Part shown: one piece after another, positions 6,161 through 12,163 of the stretch
How the letters are laid out: each line of letters opens with the position of its first letter
Numbering within the stretch: position 1 is the stretch's first letter
Assembly (NCBI GenBank): GCA_016703785.1
Contig: JADJBM010000012.1
Coordinates: 1-12,163 of the forward strand
DNA from: Betaproteobacteria bacterium
GTDB lineage: Bacteria > Pseudomonadota > Gammaproteobacteria > Burkholderiales > Rhodocyclaceae
DNA length: 12,163 nt
Direction: 5' to 3'
Notes under the pieces: model-generated
Databases searched by the model: none
What the model was told of the DNA's origin: nothing
Seen by the model: the letters and a program-made list of their open reading frames with translations, nothing else
Program-made: the position numbers and the translations under genes

Positions 6161-8609
6161 ATGAAGGACATGCGGGGCAATGTCACTGAACAATTCGACG
6201 TCCATGCAGTTGCATTTCTGCGACTGGCAACAACCTTTCTGATATTCGGCTCCGTCGCTTTTGCGATTGTCCTGTTGATCGGCGCGCCCGAGCAGCGTTT
6301 GCGCCTGATCGGCCCGACCGTGGTGCACTGGTTGCGGCAACGGCGAAGTACTGCCATTCTCGCGGCCGCAACCGCGCCGCGATTCAGGTGCTTGTCTTCG
6401 GCATCTGGGGAGAAGTCGCCGGCACGTCCCTGATCGCCGGCGGCCTGCATGCGCCGGCAGTCTTTCTCTACCTGCCCATCATAATCCTGGCCGGCTGGCT
6501 GCTCGGCACGCGCATCGCCTACGCCGTGGCCCTCTTGTCGGTGGCGGTGACGCTAGGCCTGGCCCTGGCCGAATCGCGGCATGCACTCCCGCTTCCCCAT
6601 TCCCCGCCGGGATTGATGTTGATCATCCAGGTCGGGGTCTTCCTGTTCTCGGCCATCATGATCGGCCGCATCGTCCGCAGCTACCAGACGCGCCTCAGGG
6701 AGGTGGAAGCCCTCGGCAGCGAACTCGACGAGCGGGTCAAGGCGCTCGCCGCCAGCGAGGCCAGCTATCGCGGACTGTTCGACAGTGTGAACGAGGCCAT
6801 CTACATCCAGGACCCGCAGGGACATTTCCTTGATGTCAACGACGGTGCAGTGCGCATGTACGGCCATCCGCGCGAGCGCTTCATCGGCCAGACGCCGGAG
6901 TTCGTGTCCGCGCCCGGCATGAACGATCTCGCCGCGGTCGGCGCCATGGTGGGGCGCGCGTTCGCAGGTACGCCGCAACGTTTTGAGTTCTGGGGCCTGC
7001 GCGCGAACGGCGAGGCCTTCCCCAAGGATGTCCGCCTGGTGAAGGGAATGTGGTTCGGGCAGGACGTCGTGATCGCCACGGCGGAGGACATCACGGAGCG
7101 CAAGCGCGCCGAGGCGGAATTGCGCCGCTCCGAGGAAATGTTCTCCAAGGTCTTCCACGCCAGTCCGATCGCCATCGTCCTCACGAATCTCTCGGACGGG
7201 CGCTTTCTCGACGTGAACGACGCCTTCTTTCGCCTGTTCGGCTGGACGCGCGAGGAAGCGGTCGGCCGGACTTCGGTGGAACTGGGCAACTGGATCAACT
7301 GCGAGGATCGACAGGCCTGGGCAGACGAACTGAAGCGACGCAGCCGGGTATCGGATTATGAGATCCGGCTCCGCAACAAGCGCGGCAACATATTGATGAC
7401 CAACTTGTCTGCCGAAATCATCAGCCTGCGCGGCGAACCCTGCGCGCTGGTGCTGGTCATCGACGAGACGGCACGCAAGCAGGCGGAGATTGCGCTGCGG
7501 GACAGCCGGGAAAGCCTCGCCGAGGCCCAGCGCATCGGCCATGTCGGCAACTGGACCCTGGACATCGTCAACAAGCGCATGACCTGGTCCGACGAAATCT
7601 ACCGGATCTACGAGCGCCCGCCGGACAGCTTCGGCGGCGCCTTTTCCGACTTGCTGGCGCTGGTGCCGCCCGAGGAGGTTCCCGGCATGGTTGAGGCCTA
7701 CCGCAACGTCACCAGTACCGATCGTCTCCACGAACACAAGCATCGCATCCTGACGCCGGACGGGCGCATCAAGTCGATCCACGCGCGCTGGGAGGTGTTA
7801 TGCGACGCCGACGGGAAACCGGTGCGCGCGCTGGGCACGGCGCAGGACATCACCGAACAGGAAGAGGCCAGTGCGGAGATCCGGCGGCTGAACGCCGGAC
7901 TGGAGCAAAGAGTGCAGGAGCGCACGGCCGAACTGACGGCCGCCAACCGCGAGCTCGAATCCTTCGCCTATTCCATTCCCACGACCTGCGCGCGCCCTTG
8001 CGCGGCATCGACGGCTTCAGCCACCTCCTTGCCGAGGAGTACGGCGACAAGCTCGACGACCAGGGCCGCGGCTACCTCGATCGCGTGCGCCGCGCGGCCC
8101 AGCGCATGGGCTCGCTCATCGACGACATCCTCGAGCTGTCGCGCGTCACGCGCCAGGAAATGCGCCGCGTCGACGTCGACCTGGGCCAGATTGCAACGGA
8201 ACTGTTCGAGGATCATTCCCGCGTCAGGCCCGAGCCCCGCGTCGAGATCAGTCTGGCGACCGATTGCAAGGTTCACGGCGATCCGCAGCTCCTGCGCGTG
8301 ATGATGCAGAACCTCATGGAAAATGCCCTGAAGTATTCAGGCAAGAAAGCATCGCCGAAGATCGAGTTCGGTCACGAGTGGCGCGATGGGGAACGGGTGT
8401 ATTTCTTGCGGGACAACGGCGTCGGCTTCGACATGAAGTATGCCGGCCGCCTCTTCGCCCCCTTTCAGCGCCTGCACAAGCCCGAGGAGTTCGAGGGCAC
8501 CGGCATCGGCCTGGCCACCGTGGCCCGCATCGTGCACCGTCATGGCGGGCGCGTCTGGGCGGAATCCACACCCGACGTGCACACCACCATCCGCTTCACG
8601 CTGCCCTGA
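6161..8609 (+). CDS. Membrane-bound hybrid-free sensor histidine kinase with three PAS domains
   Basis: ATG 6161 follows GGAG by five bases. Restored length is about 816 residues. Residues 19-180 hold about five or six hydrophobic helices, including FLRLATTFLIFGSVAFAIVL. PAS 1 starts near 200 (ASYRGLFDSVNEAIY), PAS 2 near 325 (MFSKVFHASPIAIVLTN) and PAS 3 near 455 (RIGHVGNWTLDIVNKRMTWS). A coiled coil with LEQRVQERTAELTAANRELE leads to the kinase core. The core has the H-box SHDLRAPLRG with the phospho-acceptor His near 605, N-box NLMENALKYS, G1 DNGVGFD, F-box FAPFQRLH and G2 GTGIGLA. Two lost bases split the gene: a G near 6325 within the membrane region and a T near 7977 just before the H-box. 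No receiver domain is present and no response regulator adjoins it, so its partner is elsewhere. The signal is unknown. It converges on pyruvate carboxylase with a 21-bp gap. Confidence 0.92.
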
Positions 8610-8630
8610 GCCGGAAGCGCAGCTACCGTC

Positions 8631-11600
8631 TCAGGCGTACTCGACCAGCAGGTCCTTGGCGTTCACCGCCTCGCCCGGACGAGCGTGGATGGCGGCGACG
8701 ACGGCATCGCGCTCGGCGGTGAGCATGGTCTCCATCTTCATCGCCTCGATGGACAGCAGCGGATCGCCCTTGGCGACCTTCTGCCCCGCCTTGACGGCGA
8801 TGGTGACCACCGAGCCCGGCATGGGCGCGCCGACGTGCTTCGGGTTGCCCTCCTCGGCGCGCGGCTTTTCCTTCGCCGCGTCCATGCCGGCCTTGGCGAT
8901 TTTCAGGGTACGCGACTGGCCATTGAGTTCGAACGTCGCCCGCACGTGGCCATCCAGGTCCGGTCCCGCCGTACCCTGCAGACTGACTATCAGCGTCTTG
9001 CCGCGGTCGATCTCGACAGCGATCTCCTCGCGCTGGGCAGGCCGTAGAAGAAAAGGCCGGCGTCGGCAATTTGCGAGACATCGCCGTAGTGGCTGCGGTG
9101 CGCGGCATAGTCCCTGAAGACCTTCCGGATACATCAGGTAGGAAGCGAGATCGGTGTCGCCGACCTTGCGCCCCACCGCCGCTTCGGCCTCGACGCGCTT
9201 GACCTCGAGATCGACGTCGGGCATGGAATCGCCGGCGCGCCCGGGAAGGGGGTATCGCCGCCTTCAGTACCTTCTTCTGCAATGCCTCGGGGAAACCATC
9301 GGGCGGGTAGCCCAGCTCGCCCTTCATGAGCGAGATCACCGATCCGGGAAAGGATTCCGCGCGCCGGGTCGCGCACCTGCTCCGGCTGAGGTCGTTACCA
9401 CCATGAACAAGGCCATGTCGCCCACCGCACCCTGAGGTCGGCGTCACCTTGACGATGTCACGAACAGCAGAACCACCTCGGCGTAGGCCTTCGACACCTC
9501 GGCCCAGCGATGCTCGAGGCCCATGGCGCATGCCTGCTCGGCGCAGGTTGGTATGTGCCCGCCCGGCATCTCGTGGCGGTAGACGTCGGCAGTGCCGGAG
9601 CGGATGTCGGCCTCGAAGGGGGTGTAGAAGCGACGCACGCCTTCCCAATACTGCGACAGTGCCTGCATCGCGTCGAGGTCCACCGCCGGAAACGCGGGGC
9701 GGAGCCGGCGGGGCAGTGGCGATGCGAGCCGAGGTTGGGCGCGAAGTGTCCGCTCATGGCATCCAGCGCGCGCCGTCGGAGCTCGGCGCCGGCCTCGACC
9801 GCCGCCAACGCTGGCCGCGGCGATGCCCGCTGGTGTCGAGGTGGTGGAAGTGGATGGGCAGGCCAACCTCCCTCGCCCGAAGCGCGGGCCCGGTCGGCAG
9901 CGGCGCCGCTGCCGGCAACTACGCCAGCCATGTCCTTGATGCCGAGAATGTGCGCGCCGGCCTTCTCCAGCTGTTTCGCCAGGTCGACGTAGTACTTGAG
10001 GTTGTATTTCGGCCGCTTCGCGTCGAAATTAAGATATCGCCGGTGTAGCAGATGGGAGCCTCGCACAGGGCGCCTCCGCGCGCACGGCGTCCACCTCGCC
10101 ACGCGCATGTTGTCCACCCAGTTGCAGGCGAACCAAAGACGCGGAAAAGATCGCCGACGCCCTCCTTCTGCCGCCTGGTTTTTGAAATAGCGCACGACGT
10201 TGTCGGCATAGTTGGTGTAGCCCACCGCATTGGAGGCGCGCAGCAGCATCTGCAGCAGTACGTTGGGAACGGCCTCGCGCAGGCGCGCCAGGCGCTCCCA
10301 GGGATCCTCCTTGAGGAAGCGCAGCGCCACGTCGAAGGTTGCGCCGCCCCAGCATTCGAGCGAGAAGAGGGCGGGCAGCATGCGCGCGTAGTGCGGCGCG
10401 ATCTCCAGCATGTCGTGGCTGCGCATGCGCGTGGCGAACAGCGACTGGTGCGCGTCGCGCAGCGTGGTGTCGGTGAGCAGCACGCGCCTTTCGGCCTTCA
10501 TCCACTCGGCGAACTTATCGGCGCCGAGTTCCTTCAGCCGGTCGCGCGTGCCGCTGGGCGGCGCGGCGGTGAGGTGTCGCAGCGCGGCCTGAGGTTCAGA
10601 CAGCGGCGGCGCCGGCACGGCGCGCCCTTCATCTCCGGATTGCCGTTGACCGCCCGTCGCCGAGGAACTCCAGCAGCCGGGTGGCGCGGTCGCGGCGGGC
10701 GCTGGAATGGAACAGCTCCGGCGTCTCGTCGATGAAGCGCGTGGTGCATTCGCCCGAGCGGAACAGCGGATGGTCGATGACGTTCTCGAGGAACTGCAGG
10801 TTGGTGGCGACGCCGCGGATGCGGAACTCGCGCAGCGCGCGGTCCATGCGTGCGCCGGCCTCGTCGGGCGTGTGGCCTGAGGCCGTCACCTTCACCAGCA
10901 GCGAATCGTAGTACGGCGTGATGACCGCGCCGGCATAGGCCGTGCCGCCGTCGAGGCGGATGCCGAAGCCGGCCGCACTGCGATAGGCGGTAAGGCGGCC
11001 GTAGTCCGGCGTGAAGCCGTTCTCCGGATCTTCCGTGGTCACGCGGCACTGCACGGCATGGCCGTTCAGGCGGATGTCTTCCTGGCGCGGCACGTAACTG
11101 TCCTCGTCGCCGATGCGCCGCCCTCTCGGAGAGGCGGATCTGCGCCTTGACGATGTCCACGCCCGTGACTTGCTCGGTCACGGTGTGCTCGACCTGGATG
11201 CGCGGGTTCACCTCGATGAAGTAGAACGCGTCGGTATCGGCGTCCATGAGGAACTCCACCGTGCCGGCGTGCGTGGTTGGCGGCGCGGCCAGCTTGAGGC
11301 CGCGTCGCACAAGCTCGGCGCGGCGTTCGTCGCGAAGATAGGGCGCCGGCGCGCGCTCGACGACCTTCTGGTTGCGCGCCGCACCGAGCAGTCGCGCCTC
11401 CGAAGGCATGCACCAGGTTGCCGTGCGGGTCGCCGAGCACCTGCACTTCGACGTGGCGCGCGCGGCGCACCAGCTTCTCCAGGTACACCTCGTCATTGCC
11501 GAAGGCGGCGGCCGCTTCGCAGCTTCGCCGCTCGATTGCCGGCAGCCGGTCGGCCCTCGTTCTCGACCACGCGCATGCCGCGCCCGCCGCCCCAGCTCGC

Positions 11601-12083
11601 CTTGGCATGAGCGGATAGCCGACCCCTTGGCAGCCTGCTTCCTGGCTTCGGCTGGATCAGCCGCAATGCGCCGGTCGCCGGCTTCCACCGGCACGCCGGC
11701 CTTCTGTGCCAGTTCACGCGCCGACACCTTGTTGCCCAGTGTGCGCATGACGCCAGCCTCGGCCCGATGAAAACGATGCCTGCCGCGGCGCAGGCCTCGG
11801 CGAAATCGGGTTCTCGGAGAGGAAAGCCGTAACCACGGATGGATAGCGTCGACCTTGGCCTCCTTCGCCACGCGGATAATGTCCTCGATGTCGAGATAGG
11901 CCGGGATGGGCTTCTTTCCTGCGCCGGCGGGTAGGACTCATCGGCTTGAAGCGGTGCAGTGCGAAGCGGTCCTCGTAGCGGAATAGATAGCCACCGTGCG
12001 GATGTCCAGTTCGGAAGCGGCACGCATCACGCGGATGGAGATCTCGCTGCGGTTGGCGACGAGGAGCTGCGGATACTAGCCAT
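8631..12083 (-). CDS. pyc: Pyruvate carboxylase, single-chain, heavily frame-broken
   Basis: The enzyme makes oxaloacetate from pyruvate, bicarbonate and ATP, replenishing the TCA cycle. Domains in order on the minus strand match one chain of about 1150 residues. Biotin carboxylase (12083 to about 10640) shows LLVANRSEISIRVMRAASEL, a WGGGRGMRVV loop and the ATP-grasp motif FIEVNPRIQVEHTVTEQ. The linker VNGNPEMKG leads to TAAPPSGTRDRLKELGADKF without a stop and restart. Carboxyltransferase (about 10540-9440) shows LLTDTTLRDAHQSL, ALFSLECWGGATFDVALRFL, SNAVGYTNYADNVVRYF and ILGIKDMAG. The C-terminal part has PDVDLEVKRVEAEAAVGRKV and the biotin site EAMKMET, ending KDLLVEYA at 8631. ATG 12083 opens MASIR and a lost base shifts into LLVANR. 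I count at least fifteen frame changes, worst in the first 900 bp of coding sequence and between 9980 and 9380. The gene could be decayed, but its active-site motifs are intact. Confidence 0.9.
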
Positions 12084-12107
12084 GGCTAAAGTAAGCGGAC
12101 GGACAAG

Positions 12108-12133
12108 AAAAACGGGCCGGCGGCCATGCCGCC
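12108..12133 (-). terminator. Hairpin upstream of pyruvate carboxylase, possible terminator of a gene beyond the edge
   Basis: GGCGGC (12119-12124) pairs with GCCGCC (12128-12133) around a 3-nt loop. On the minus strand it is followed by GGCCCG and five T residues. The six-base gap between stem and T-run makes it a weak case. If real, it would end a minus-strand gene lying to the right and separate it from pyruvate carboxylase. Confidence 0.3.
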
Positions 12134-12163
12134 CAAGTTTAGCCAGCAAGGCGCAGTGCAGCA

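Noticed and set aside
6553..7782. A 409-codon open frame on the minus strand opposite the kinase gene
   Set aside because: It is the antisense shadow of PAS-kinase coding sequence, which has clear motifs on the plus strand; the minus reading shows no family pattern and no good start.
6009..8682. The kinase gene as cargo of an insertion sequence or transposon
   Set aside because: No transposase, terminal inverted repeats or short target duplication is visible; the flanking repeats are gene ends about 80 percent alike, which suits old duplication or recombination better.
8631..12083. Separate pycA and pycB genes, or an oxaloacetate decarboxylase alpha subunit
   Set aside because: The biotin carboxylase and carboxyltransferase parts are joined by a typical single-chain linker around 10540-10640 with no convincing stop and restart; the split seen is from frame changes.
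1..12163. CRISPR arrays, tRNA, rRNA or defence genes
   Set aside because: No regularly spaced repeats, no tRNA-like cloverleaf and no rRNA core sequences were seen, and no recognised gene belongs to a known defence family.

Overview
The window is GC-rich bacterial DNA. Gene content and style point to a betaproteobacterium, perhaps Rhodocyclales-like: a GcvA-like LysR regulator divergent from a DUF2917 gene, single-chain pyruvate carboxylase, a multi-PAS histidine kinase, and a GC-rich palindromic spacer after hisG of a kind I recall from Burkholderiales and Rhodocyclales. That placement is an inference. Almost every recognisable gene is split by single-base frame changes, including housekeeping genes whose motifs are otherwise intact. 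Some breaks sit in homopolymers. This looks mostly like a low-fidelity assembly or single-pass read rather than mass gene decay, so the coordinates given are for restored genes that cross frames.

Layout, left to right. Positions 1-800 hold no secure gene; a minus-strand reading frame at 38-574 begins like an IclR-type phage regulator and then becomes unrecognisable. Positions 800-1555 (minus) hold a DUF2917-type gene followed at once by a broken tautomerase gene. A LysR regulator (1657-2602, plus) diverges from them. A CDP-alcohol phosphatidyltransferase (2658-3204, minus) converges on the LysR gene and diverges from a long-form hisG (3321-4208, plus). A hairpin-rich spacer separates hisG from an MBL-fold hydrolase (4294-5172, plus), which converges on an EF-hand protein gene (5187-5824, minus). 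Positions 5964-6060 hold a strong minus-strand terminator preceded by a small orphan copy of the 3' end of a biotin-carboxylase-type gene. A membrane-bound, triple-PAS histidine kinase follows (6161-8609, plus). It converges, 21 bp apart, on a complete single-chain pyruvate carboxylase gene (8631-12083, minus).

The genes do not form one pathway. Pyruvate carboxylase supplies oxaloacetate, HisG commits PRPP and ATP to histidine, and the phosphatidyltransferase makes membrane lipid. The LysR gene probably acts on its divergent neighbours. The kinase has no response regulator beside it. I see no defence system, CRISPR array, insertion sequence, rRNA or tRNA. The most unusual structural point is the pair of related pyruvate-carboxylase 3' ends that bracket the kinase gene.
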